Source: Fidelibacterota bacterium
GTDB lineage: Bacteria > Bipolaricaulota > Bipolaricaulia > Bipolaricaulales > Bipolaricaulaceae
Length of the DNA stretch: 7,000 nt
Assembly: GCA_024277405.1 (NCBI GenBank)
Contig: JAJRVI010000201.1
Coordinates: forward strand, 1 to 7,000
Direction of reading: 5' to 3'
Under the pieces are notes generated by a model. It saw only the letters and a list, made by a program, of their open reading frames with translations. It was not told the DNA's origin and did not search any database. A program made the translations under genes and the position numbers. Of this stretch, positions 1 to 5,979 are shown piece by piece (within the stretch, counting starts at the first letter, position 1; each line of letters starts with the position of its first letter).

Positions 1-60
1 TCACGCCCTCCTCGGACACGGGATAACTCCGTGGCAAGGGAACAAGGCTTCGTTTGGCAT
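1..60 (-). other. Operon continuation past aroC: 19-codon mini-ORF and SD of a likely next gene
   Basis: The aroC stop codon overlaps an ATG (TGATG, ATG at 60-58). That frame runs only 19 codons and stops with TGA at 3-1. The stop overlaps a GTG (4-2) in the same GTGA arrangement used by gene pairs in this operon. A GAGGAGGG purine tract (13-6) lies just before it. This suggests translation passes to another gene outside the window. Shikimate kinase or dehydroquinate synthase are natural guesses because both are missing here, but nothing in the sequence identifies the product. The mini-ORF itself may be meaningless. Confidence 0.3.
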
Positions 61-1214
61 CAAGATCCCATTCCTGATTTGAGCGCTTCAAGGGTGTCGC
101 CGCCGAAGCGCTCGAGGACGGCGTCGGCCAATACCAAGGCCACCATGGCCTCGCCCACGACGGACGCGGCGGGAACCGCGCACACGTCCGACCGCTCCCG
201 GTGGGCGGGGACCTCCTCCCCTGTCTCGAGGTCCACGGAACGCAGGGGCTTGGCGAGGGTGGGGATAGGCTTCATCGCCGCCCGGATGACCACGGGCTTC
301 CCGTTGGTCACCCCTCCCTCGAGCCCCCCGGCTCGGTCCGTCCCGCGCCGAAATCCCCCGCCCTCGTCCCGGAAGATCTCGTCGTGGGCCTCGGAGCCGC
401 GTACCCGGGCGGCGCGGAACCCGAGGCCTATCTCCACCCCCTTGATCCCGGGGATGCTCATCAGGGCCCACGCGAGCCTCCCGTCCAGTCTCCGGTCCCA
501 CTGGACATAGCTCCCGAGCCCCGGGGGAACCCCGAGGGCGATGACCTCGAAGATGCCCCCCACCGTGTCCCCCGCGGCCCGCGCGGCGTCGATCCGGGCC
601 ACCATCTCCCGTTCCGCATCGGGATCCAGGCACCTCACGGGGGACCGGTCCGCCCGGGCGTTGATCTCCTCCGCCGATAGCCCGAGGGAGAGGACGTCCA
701 CCTCGGCCTCCGCGGTGTGGATGGAGACGACGTGGCTCGCGATCGCTACCCCAAGCTCCCGCAGGAGGCGCTTGGCCACCGCCCCCAGGGCTACCCGGGC
801 CGCGGTCTCCCGGGCACTGGCGCGCTCGATGACGTCGCGGAGATCCCGGTGGCCGTACTTCAGGTGTCCGGCGAGGTCGGCGTGTCCCGGCCGGGGCACG
901 GTCACGGGGCGGTAGTCCGCGGGGGGACCGCCGGTGGGGCCCATGATCCCCCGCCAGTTACCCCAATCCCGGTTCGCTATCCGAACCGCGATGGGGGCAC
1001 CCGTGGTCCTCTCCCAGCGCACGCCGGCGAGGATCTCGGCCCGGTCGTGCTCGATCGCCATCCGTCCGCCCCGACCGTGTCCCCGCTGGCGTCGCGCGAG
1101 CTCCCGATCGATATCCTCCGGCGAAAGTGGGAGCCCGGCCGGGATCCCCTCGAGGATCGCGACCAGGGCTGGGCCGTGGGACTCCCCCGCCGTGAGCCAC
1201 CGCAGCCTACCCAC
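60..1214 (-). CDS. aroC: Chorismate synthase
   Basis: The enzyme converts 5-enolpyruvylshikimate 3-phosphate to chorismate in the cytosol, using reduced FMN. The 384-residue frame has the family signatures in order: AGESHGP (residues 9-15, with the conserved His13), RGHGRGGRM (44-52), RPGHADLAG (108-116, with the second conserved His111), then KYGHRD and RASARETAARVA (131-142). GDTVGG, GIKGVEIGLGF, GGVTNG, MKPIPT and ERSDVCAVPA follow. The length is typical of the family. The start is GTG at 1214, giving MGRLRWLTAGESHGP; the GGAGGGGG SD lies inside the end of aroE, and the two genes overlap by 8 bases (1207-1214). This implies translational coupling. It is the last complete gene of the operon in the window. 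Nothing essential appears to be missing. Confidence 0.97.
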   Translation of the reverse strand: MGRLRWLTAGESHGPALVAILEGIPAGLPLSPEDIDRELARRQRGHGRGGRMAIEHDRAEILAGVRWERTTGAPIAVRIANRDWGNWRGIMGPTGGPPADYRPVTVPRPGHADLAGHLKYGHRDLRDVIERASARETAARVALGAVAKRLLRELGVAIASHVVSIHTAEAEVDVLSLGLSAEEINARADRSPVRCLDPDAEREMVARIDAARAAGDTVGGIFEVIALGVPPGLGSYVQWDRRLDGRLAWALMSIPGIKGVEIGLGFRAARVRGSEAHDEIFRDEGGGFRRGTDRAGGLEGGVTNGKPVVIRAAMKPIPTLAKPLRSVDLETGEEVPAHRERSDVCAVPAASVVGEAMVALVLADAVLERFGGDTLEALKSGMGS

Positions 1215-2055
1215 GGAGCACCCCCTCCACGTGCTTCATCGCCGCGAGCACCTCCTCCTCCCCGAAGCGGGCGCCGGTCCAGATCTCCAAGGCCCTAACC
1301 CCTTGCCACACGAGCATCTCCAGGCCGCCGATCACCGCGCACCCCCGGGCCCGGGCCTCCCCCAGGAGCCGGGTCTCGGGGGGGTTGTAGACGAGGTCGT
1401 ACACGGTGAGGCCCTCCCGCAGGAGGGAAGGGTGAACCGGGGAGCCCTCCGTGCGGGGCCACATCCCCACCGGGGTGGCGTTCACGAGGAGGCCGGCCTC
1501 CCGAACCAGTCCGGGCAACGCCTCCACGGGCGCAGCCCCCACGGGGCCGAACCGGGAGAGCCTGCGGGCGAGCTCGCGGGCACGTTCCGGGGTGCGGTTG
1601 ACGATGGCGACCTCCGCTCCGGCGGAAAGCAGCGCGTAGGCCACCGCGGCCGCGGCGCCCCCGGCCCCGACCACCACCGCCCGCCCGCCGCGCACCGGGA
1701 TCCCCCGGATCTCCAGGGGCTTGAGGAATCCCCAGGTATCGGTGTTCGCGCCCACGAGCGTCCCGTCCTCGTTCACGATCACGTTCACCGCCCCGATGGC
1801 CTCCGCTTCGGGGGAGAGCCGGTCCAACAGCGGGACCACGGCCTCCTTGTGGGGGATGGTCACGTTGAGGCCCCGGATCCCCAGGGCCCGCATCCCGGCG
1901 AGGGCATCCCCCAGGGCATCCCGGGACACGCGGAACGCGAGGTAGCGGTAATTGAGCCCCGCCCGTTCGAGGAGGAAGGAATGGAGGTGGGGGGAAAGGG
2001 AGTGCTCCACCGGGTCCCCGATGAGCCCCAGGAGCCGGGTACGGCTGTCCGTCAC
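1207..2055 (-). CDS. aroE: Shikimate dehydrogenase (NADP-dependent)
   Basis: The enzyme reduces 3-dehydroshikimate to shikimate with NADPH. The 282-residue protein has the shikimate-binding SLSP motif (residues 19-22) and NVTIPHKEA with the catalytic Lys70. GAVN (88-91) and GANTDTWGF with catalytic Asp106 follow. The Rossmann loop is VVGAGGAAAA (128-137), and NRTPER (153-158) is the usual NADP-phosphate-binding motif. GGLEMLVWQG lies near the C-terminus. Length and domain order are normal. The GTG start at 2055 is preceded, 5 bases upstream, by GGAGGTGAT (2069-2061), a full match to the usual anti-SD. The start codon lies in a GTGA motif whose TGA is where aroA would be expected to stop, but the aroA frame misses it (see aroA). 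The gene ends inside the start of aroC. Confidence 0.97.
   Translation of the reverse strand: MTDSRTRLLGLIGDPVEHSLSPHLHSFLLERAGLNYRYLAFRVSRDALGDALAGMRALGIRGLNVTIPHKEAVVPLLDRLSPEAEAIGAVNVIVNEDGTLVGANTDTWGFLKPLEIRGIPVRGGRAVVVGAGGAAAAVAYALLSAGAEVAIVNRTPERARELARRLSRFGPVGAAPVEALPGLVREAGLLVNATPVGMWPRTEGSPVHPSLLREGLTVYDLVYNPPETRLLGEARARGCAVIGGLEMLVWQGVRALEIWTGARFGEEEVLAAMKHVEGVLRG
1295..2053 (-). other. Open out-of-frame extension of the aroA frame through aroE
   Basis: From codon 426 the aroA frame continues for about 252 codons without a stop, entirely inside aroE but in another frame. The translation is Gly, Pro and Arg rich (runs such as PFPPPPFLPP and GGGGRGRGRRGRGG) and shows no recognisable domain. 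This is what a GC-rich gene gives when read out of frame. I treat it as non-coding in this frame. It is recorded because an automatic caller may report a 677-residue AroA fusion. Confidence 0.7.
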
Positions 2056-3328
2056 GGCGGATCACCTCCAACGTGCGGAAGAAGCCGGGGAAGGAGATCG
2101 CGGCCCACTCCGCGCCCTCGATCACGCATTCCCCCTCTGCGTAGAGAGCGGCCACCGCACAGGCCATGACGACTCGATGGTCGTGGCACCCCCGGAGCCT
2201 TGTACCACGCAACCGGCACGGCCCCCGGATCTCCATCCCGTCGGGATACTCCTCCACCTCTGCCCTCAGGCGCCGCAAGTTCTCCACCATGGCGGCGATC
2301 CGGTCGGATTCCTTGACCCGGAGCTCTCGAGCATCCCGGATGACCGTCGTCCCCTCCGCCTGGGTGGCGAGCACAGCGAGCACCGGCAGCTCGTCGATGA
2401 GCCGTGGGATGAGCTCGCCCCGGACCTCGACCGCGCGGAGCTCCCGGCCCCGGACGAGGATATCGGCGACCGGCTCCCCGTTGACCTCGGCCTCTCCCAG
2501 GAGTTCCACATCGGCCCCCATTTCCCGGAGGACGTCCAGGAATCCGATGCGGGTGGGGTTCACACCCACATCTCGGATCCGGAGAGAGCACCCGGAGCGG
2601 GCGGCGCACGCGGCGATGAGGAACGCGGCGGAGGAGAAATCCCCGGGGACCGTAATGGGCCGAGCCCGGAGCTCCCCGGGGACGATCCGGACCCTGAGGC
2701 CCTCCCGCTCGAGTTCCGCGCCGAGGTAGGAGAGCATCCGCTCGGTGTGGTCCCGGGAGGGCGCCGGCTCCACCACCTCCGTCTCCCCGTCGGCCTGGAG
2801 GCCGGCGAGGAGGATGGCGGACTTCACCTGGGCGCTGGCCACGGGGAGCTCGTAGGAGATCCCGCGGAGCCCCCCGCCCCGGATCCGCAGGGGAGGGTAC
2901 TCCCCCTCCCGGCCGGCGATCTCCGCCCCCATGCGGGAGAGGGGCTCGATGATCCGCCGCATGGGGCGGCGGGAGAGGGAATCATCGCCCACCAGCACCG
3001 CCTCGAAGGGCCTCCCCGCGAGGACCCCGCACAAAAGCCTCATGGTCGTCCCCGAGTTCCCACAATCCAGAGGAGCCCGGGGCGGGGCGAGGCCCTCCGG
3101 GCCCGCGCCCCTGACCACCACCACATCCCCAGCGGGGGATATCTCCACCCCCAGAGCCCGGAGGCACCGGGCGGTGCTCTCCACATCGGCGGCCGGGGAG
3201 AGGCCCTGGATCTCGGTCTCCCCCTGGGCCAACGCTCCCAGGAACAGGGCCCGGTGGGAGATGGATTTATCCCCCGGGACCCGGACCTCTCCCCCGAGCG
3301 CCCCCGCCCCCCGCACACGCGCCTCCAT
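2054..3328 (-). CDS. aroA: EPSP synthase (3-phosphoshikimate 1-carboxyvinyltransferase); conserved part of a frame with no stop
   Basis: The enzyme joins shikimate 3-phosphate and phosphoenolpyruvate to make EPSP. The 425 residues given here cover the whole family length: PGDKSISHR (residues 18-26) in the shikimate/PEP site, CGNSGTTMRLL (89-99), SAQVKSA, PGDFSSAAF, RVKESDRI, and the C-terminal HDHRVVMA and ISFPGFF. The Gly in GNSGTTMR sits at the position typical of glyphosate-sensitive enzymes. The ATG at 3328 shares one base with the tyrA stop (TGATG). Oddly, there is no stop codon after ISFPGFFRTLEVIRR, where EPSP synthases end. The frame stays open to a stop at 1295 (677 residues in total), reading aroE in the wrong frame. 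A one-base indel (assembly error or true mutation) that hides the TGA in the aroE GTGA start is the simplest explanation. The last codons also carry the aroE SD. Confidence 0.93.
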
Positions 3329-4413
3329 CAGTCCACCACCTCCGCCTCGTAACCCATCCCCGCGAGCACCCCGGCCGCCCGTTCCGCATCCTCCCGGGTG
3401 CCGAGATAGATCTGGAACGTGCCCCCGATATCCTCCCGCACCCGCAAGAGCTCCACGTCCTTGATGTTGATCCCCGCCTCCCCCAGGGCCCCCGTCACCG
3501 CGGCCAGGGCCCCCGGCCGGTCGGGGAGCCGCACCCTGATCCGAGGGAGGTCCCCCAGGAAGCCCTTGGCCCGCCGGGGGATCGCCGCCCGCAGGCGGTT
3601 GGCACGGGCGAACTCCTCCTCCAACCCCCGCCCGAGCCCCCGCTTCAGCCGGGAGAGCTCCTCGAGGAACTCCTCGAGGGCCGTCCTCACCTTGTCGACA
3701 TTCGTCGCCAGGATGTCGGCCCATATCCCGTAAGGGGAGGAGGCGATGCGGGTGAGGTCCCGCAAGCCCCCGGCAGCGAATTCCAGGCACCCCTCGCGCC
3801 TCCCCACCAAGTTCACCAGGGCCACGGCGACGAGCTGCGGCAGATGACTCACGTAGGCCGCCACCTCGTCGTGGGCCTCCGGCGCCATCTCCACCACGAT
3901 CGCCCCCAGGGCCTCGAGGAAGCCCCTGAGTCGCGAGGCCGCCTGTTCGGTTCCGGGGAAGGGGGTCAACACATAGACCGCGTTCTGGAAGAGGAACGGG
4001 TCCGCGGCCCTGAACCCCTTGCCCTCGGCCCCGGTGAGGGGGTGCCCGCCCACGAAGCGGATCCCCGGCGGGACGTGTTCCCGGGCGACCCGGCAGATCT
4101 CAGCCTTGGTGGATCCGAGGTCGGTGAGGACGGCCCCCACCCGCATGTGCCGGGATACCCGGGGTATGAGCTCCAAGATGGCTCGGATCGGGGTCGCGAG
4201 GAACACGACCTCGGCGTCCGCCACGGCGGCGGGGAGCTCCCCCGGAGGGAAGGCCCGGTGCACGGCCTTCCCCCGGGCCAGTTCCAGGACCTCGGGGAAG
4301 TCCACCCCCACGACCTCCACCTCCGGGAGGGCGTAGCGGGTGGCCAGGGCCAGAGATCCCCCCATCAGCCCGAGGCCGATGATCGTGATCCTACGTGGAA
4401 ATCCCGGGTCCAT
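3328..4413 (-). CDS. tyrA: Prephenate dehydrogenase with C-terminal ACT domain
   Basis: The enzyme oxidatively decarboxylates prephenate to 4-hydroxyphenylpyruvate, the tyrosine precursor, using NAD(P). The 361-residue protein starts with a Rossmann fold (GLGLMGGS, residues 13-20; acidic VVGVD at 34-38, which favours NAD). DLGSTK (98-103), GGHPLTGAEGKGF with the conserved His124, and SHLPQLVA (189-196) from the helical catalytic domain follow. From about residue 285, IRVRLPDRPGALAAV and AGINIKDVELL mark an ACT domain, which in relatives binds tyrosine or another amino acid for feedback control. The ATG at 4413 is chosen because GGGGGAG lies 6 bases upstream and the Rossmann motif follows at once; the 34 codons upstream overlap aroF and look like out-of-frame sequence. 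The gene overlaps aroF by 23 bases and shares one base with the aroA start. Confidence 0.95.
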   Translation of the reverse strand: MDPGFPRRITIIGLGLMGGSLALATRYALPEVEVVGVDFPEVLELARGKAVHRAFPPGELPAAVADAEVVFLATPIRAILELIPRVSRHMRVGAVLTDLGSTKAEICRVAREHVPPGIRFVGGHPLTGAEGKGFRAADPFLFQNAVYVLTPFPGTEQAASRLRGFLEALGAIVVEMAPEAHDEVAAYVSHLPQLVAVALVNLVGRREGCLEFAAGGLRDLTRIASSPYGIWADILATNVDKVRTALEEFLEELSRLKRGLGRGLEEEFARANRLRAAIPRRAKGFLGDLPRIRVRLPDRPGALAAVTGALGEAGINIKDVELLRVREDIGGTFQIYLGTREDAERAAGVLAGMGYEAEVVD

Positions 4414-5440
4414 GGTTTTCTCCCCCGCCGAGGCATCGGCCGATGGTCTGGGCGATGGGGGCGAGCTCCCGCATGAGCTGGGCGAACTGCTCCGGAAGCA
4501 ACGCCTGAGGGCCATCGCTCAGGGCCTCCTCTGGACGGTGATGGACCTCCACCATCACCCCGTCCGCCCCGGCGGCGATGGCCGCCCGGGCCAGGGGGAT
4601 CACCATGTCCCGCCGCCCGGTGGCATGGCTGGGGTCCACGATCACCGGGAGGTGTGTCTCCCTCTTCAACACCGGCACGGCGGCGAGGTCCAATGTGAAG
4701 CGGGTGAAGTCGGAGAAGGTGCGTATGCCGCGCTCACAGAGGATCACCCGTTCGTTCCCCTCTGACATGATGTATTCCGCGGCCATGAGGAACTCCTTGA
4801 TGGTGGCGGAGAACCCCCGCTTGAGGAGCACCGGGACCTCGGCCCGGCCGGCCTCCCGCAGGAGGACGAAGTTCTGCATGTTCCGGGCGCCGATCTGGAT
4901 GATGTCGGCGTAGCGGGCGACGACCTCCACCTGTGACGCATCCATGGCCTCGGTGACGACGAGCATCCCGTGGGCGTCGGCCGCCTCCCTCAGGAGCTTC
5001 AGCCCCTCCTTCCCCAGGCCCTGGAAGCTGTAGGGGGAGGTGCGGGGCTTGAATGCCCCTCCCCGCAGGACCCGGGCGCCCGCCCGGGCCACGGCCGCGG
5101 CGATGGCGTTGATCTGCTCCGGGCTCTCCACCGCACAGGGGCCGGCCATCACCACGATCTCATCCCCACCGATGGTGACCGTACCCAGCTCAACCACCGA
5201 ATTCAGGGGATGAAATGCCCGGCTCGCCAGCTTGTAGGGAACACTGACCTCGATTACCTGCTGAACCCCATCCAACACCTCCAGTTCCCGGGGGTCGATC
5301 CCCCGTTTGTCGCCGATCGCTCCCAGGATGGTGTAGTCCACCCCCCGGGAGAAGTGCACTTTGAACCCCAGGGCGAGGAGCCGCTCCGTCACCGCCTCAA
5401 TCTGTTCCCGTGTGGCCCCGGGGCGCATGACCACAATCAT
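4391..5440 (-). CDS. aroF: DAHP synthase, type I-beta with N-terminal ferredoxin-like regulatory domain
   Basis: The enzyme condenses phosphoenolpyruvate and erythrose 4-phosphate to DAHP, the committed step of the pathway. The 349-residue protein has an N-terminal domain of about 75 residues (from MIVVMRPGATREQI to VIEVSVPYKL) like the feedback domain of the Thermotoga maritima enzyme, then a TIM barrel. Barrel motifs are AGPCAVES (metal-ligand Cys102), GGAFKPRTSPYSFQGLG, GARNMQNF, LLKRGF, ERGIRTF, DPSHATGRRDMV (metal His), MVEVHHRPEEALSDGPQ (metal Glu and Asp). The ATG at 5440 fits: GGAGGTGGT lies 5 bases upstream and the regulatory domain begins directly. An upstream in-frame Met at 5509 lies inside the preceding gene and adds unrelated sequence. 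The gene overlaps the chorismate mutase gene by 44 bases and tyrA by 23. The N-terminal domain predicts allosteric inhibition, probably by an aromatic end product. Confidence 0.96.
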   Translation of the reverse strand: MIVVMRPGATREQIEAVTERLLALGFKVHFSRGVDYTILGAIGDKRGIDPRELEVLDGVQQVIEVSVPYKLASRAFHPLNSVVELGTVTIGGDEIVVMAGPCAVESPEQINAIAAAVARAGARVLRGGAFKPRTSPYSFQGLGKEGLKLLREAADAHGMLVVTEAMDASQVEVVARYADIIQIGARNMQNFVLLREAGRAEVPVLLKRGFSATIKEFLMAAEYIMSEGNERVILCERGIRTFSDFTRFTLDLAAVPVLKRETHLPVIVDPSHATGRRDMVIPLARAAIAAGADGVMVEVHHRPEEALSDGPQALLPEQFAQLMRELAPIAQTIGRCLGGGENHGPGIST

Positions 5441-5702
5441 TCCCCACCACCTCCTCCTCGAGCCGACGGGTCTCGGCGATGATCCGCCGGAATATCCGCT
5501 CCACCGCATCCGGCCCCAGGGGACCGGGGTTCGCCCGCACGACCCGGGCGATCACCTCCTCTTCGCGTCGGGGCAGATGCACGGGAAGCCCGTTCCTCGA
5601 CTTCACACGCCCGATGCGCAGGGCGACCTCGGCACGGCGGGAGAGAAGCGCCAGGATCCTGCGATCGATCTCCTCGAGCTCCCTACGCAATTCCTCGAGC
5701 AT
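5397..5702 (-). CDS. aroQ: Chorismate mutase, AroQ class (monofunctional)
   Basis: The enzyme rearranges chorismate to prephenate. The symbol is used in the chorismate mutase sense, not for type II dehydroquinase. The 101-residue all-helical protein has the AroQ pattern: LRRELEEIDRRILALLSRRAEVA (residues 5-27) with the N-terminal and middle Arg residues, GRVKSRNG with the catalytic Lys34, the loop PVHLPRREEEVI with the acidic active-site residues, and the third helix (AVERIFRRIIAETRRLEEE). At the position of E. coli Gln88 there appears to be Glu, as in several AroQ proteins. The last 15 or so residues (NDCGHAPRGHTGTD) are overlapped by the aroF start. The ATG at 5702 has GGGGGTGAT two bases upstream. 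It is the first structural gene, placed directly behind an intrinsic terminator, so its expression requires read-through. The start and the family are clear. Confidence 0.92.
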   Translation of the reverse strand: MLEELRRELEEIDRRILALLSRRAEVALRIGRVKSRNGLPVHLPRREEEVIARVVRANPGPLGPDAVERIFRRIIAETRRLEEEVVGNDCGHAPRGHTGTD

Positions 5703-5713
5703 CTATCACCCCC
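5703..5713 (-). promoter_or_regulatory. Shine-Dalgarno of the first operon gene, next to the attenuator U-tract
   Basis: GGGGGTGAT (5713-5705) matches the AUCACC end of the usual anti-SD and stands two bases before the ATG at 5702. It begins four bases after the terminator U-tract, so the terminator decides whether this site is transcribed at all. Confidence 0.6.
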
Positions 5714-5716
5714 AAC

Positions 5717-5746
5717 AAAAAAGGTCGGGGCCTTTCGGCCCCGACC
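5717..5746 (-). terminator. Intrinsic terminator of the aro attenuator
   Basis: On the minus strand, GGTCGGGGCC (5746-5737), a GAAA tetraloop and GGCCCCGACC (5732-5723) form a perfect 10-bp GC-rich stem. Flanking A and G bases can add two weaker pairs. Six U residues (5722-5717) follow. The hairpin stands between the promoter and the first gene, only 14 bases before its ATG. It is therefore a premature (attenuating) terminator of the aro operon and not the end of another unit. No gene converges on it from the plus strand, where it would lack a U-tract. Confidence 0.93.
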
Positions 5747-5750
5747 TCCA

Positions 5751-5790
5751 GGGGTTTAATGCGACCTCTCACGAGGTCACACTAAACCCC
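5751..5790 (-). promoter_or_regulatory. 18-bp leader RNA hairpin containing the leader-peptide stop codon
   Basis: The 40-base element has two 18-base arms (5790-5773 and 5768-5751) that pair without a bulge, counting two G-U wobbles, around a GTGA loop of the GNRA type. The outer arms are GGGGTTTA and TAAACCCC. The leader-peptide stop TAG (5784-5782) lies inside the first arm, so a ribosome that finishes the peptide would open this hairpin, while one stalled at the Trp codons would let it form. It is separated from the terminator by TGGA. This makes it the natural switch element, but the two helices do not share bases, so how it would prevent termination is not obvious. Confidence 0.8.
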
Positions 5791-5853
5791 ACCGGGAAAA
5801 TAATACCCGTCCCACCACGCACCACTCGCTGCGACGGGACTCGGTATCGCCAT
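5782..5853 (-). CDS. Aromatic-rich leader peptide of the aro operon attenuator
   Basis: A 23-residue open frame (ATG at 5853, TAG at 5784-5782) lies between the promoter and the terminator. Residues 12-20 read AWWDGYYFP: two Trp codons (TGG TGG, 5817-5812), two Tyr codons (TAT TAT, 5805-5800) and one Phe codon (TTT, 5799-5797). Such codon clusters are the mark of leader peptides in ribosome-mediated attenuation, as in the trp, phe and ilv leaders. Here all three end products of the common pathway are represented. A GTG at 5862 is an in-frame alternative start. AGGA (5867-5864) lies 10 bases before the ATG but may fall outside the transcript, so the message could be nearly leaderless. The peptide itself need have no function. 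Confidence 0.82.
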   Translation of the reverse strand: MAIPSPVAASGAWWDGYYFPGGV

Positions 5854-5866
5854 AACGGGCACTTCC

Positions 5867-5896
5867 TATATACGACCGAACCGCCTCCCTTGTCAA
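5867..5896 (-). promoter_or_regulatory. Sigma-70-type promoter of the aro operon
   Basis: On the minus strand a perfect -35 (TTGACA, 5896-5891) is followed 18 bases later by TATATA (5872-5867); an alternative register gives a 17-base spacer to GTATAT. The expected start is near 5860, which leaves only about seven bases before the leader-peptide ATG. No other gene lies between this promoter and the aro operon. Confidence 0.8.
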
Positions 5897-5917
5897 CGAG
5901 ACGATGTGCCTCGTTGA
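5893..5917 (-). promoter_or_regulatory. Inverted repeat overlapping the -35: candidate operator
   Basis: TCAACGAG (5917-5910) and CTCGTTGA (5900-5893) are perfect 8-bp inverted copies separated by 9 bases. The second copy covers the first four bases of the -35. A dimeric repressor bound here would compete with RNA polymerase, so this could be an operator. It does not clearly match a TrpR or TyrR box that I know. It could also be a leftover hairpin unrelated to regulation. Confidence 0.45.
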
Positions 5918-5946
5918 AAATGTTACCGAGGGGAGACAAGGTTCAT

Positions 5947-5955
5947 CGAAATTAA
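5947..5955. repeat. Left copy of 9-bp direct repeat CGAAATTAA
   Basis: CGAAATTAA occurs here, 21 bases before the transposase start, and again just after the transposase end. Such an AT-rich 9-mer stands out in this GC-rich sequence. It may be a target-site duplication or a repeat belonging to the ends of the element. Confidence 0.5.
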
Positions 5956-5965
5956 GTTACTTTTT

Positions 5966-5979
5966 AGGAGGCACAGTTG
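5966..5979 (+). promoter_or_regulatory. Shine-Dalgarno and TTG start of the transposase
   Basis: AGGAGG (5966-5971) stands five bases before TTG (5977-5979). The frame from this TTG (MTRKSIAELIRAW) gives the family-like N-terminus, while the longer frame that starts further upstream reads through non-coding sequence before joining the transposase. Confidence 0.65.

Noticed and set aside
541..3464. Long open frames on the plus strand across the aro operon
   Set aside because: They are rich in Arg, Pro, Ser and Gly, have no recognisable domains and lie antisense to clear enzymes; GC-rich coding sequence gives such frames routinely.
3329..3790. Upstream extension of the aroA frame to an ATG at 3790
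   Set aside because: It lies wholly inside tyrA and reads as Gly/Arg/Pro-rich out-of-frame sequence. The ATG at 3328 overlaps the tyrA stop and begins the EPSP synthase fold.
4414..4515. Earlier tyrA start at 4515
   Set aside because: The added residues are Ser/Pro-rich with no family match and overlap the aroF C-terminus. The ATG at 4413 has a good SD.
5441..5509. Earlier aroF start at 5509
   Set aside because: The extra 23 residues overlap the chorismate mutase gene and precede the known N-terminus of the regulatory domain.
5703..5865. T-box riboswitch as the explanation for the leader terminator
   Set aside because: The transcribed leader is only about 150 bases, I see no T-box bulge sequence complementary to tRNA acceptor ends, and a translated aromatic-codon frame explains the arrangement better.
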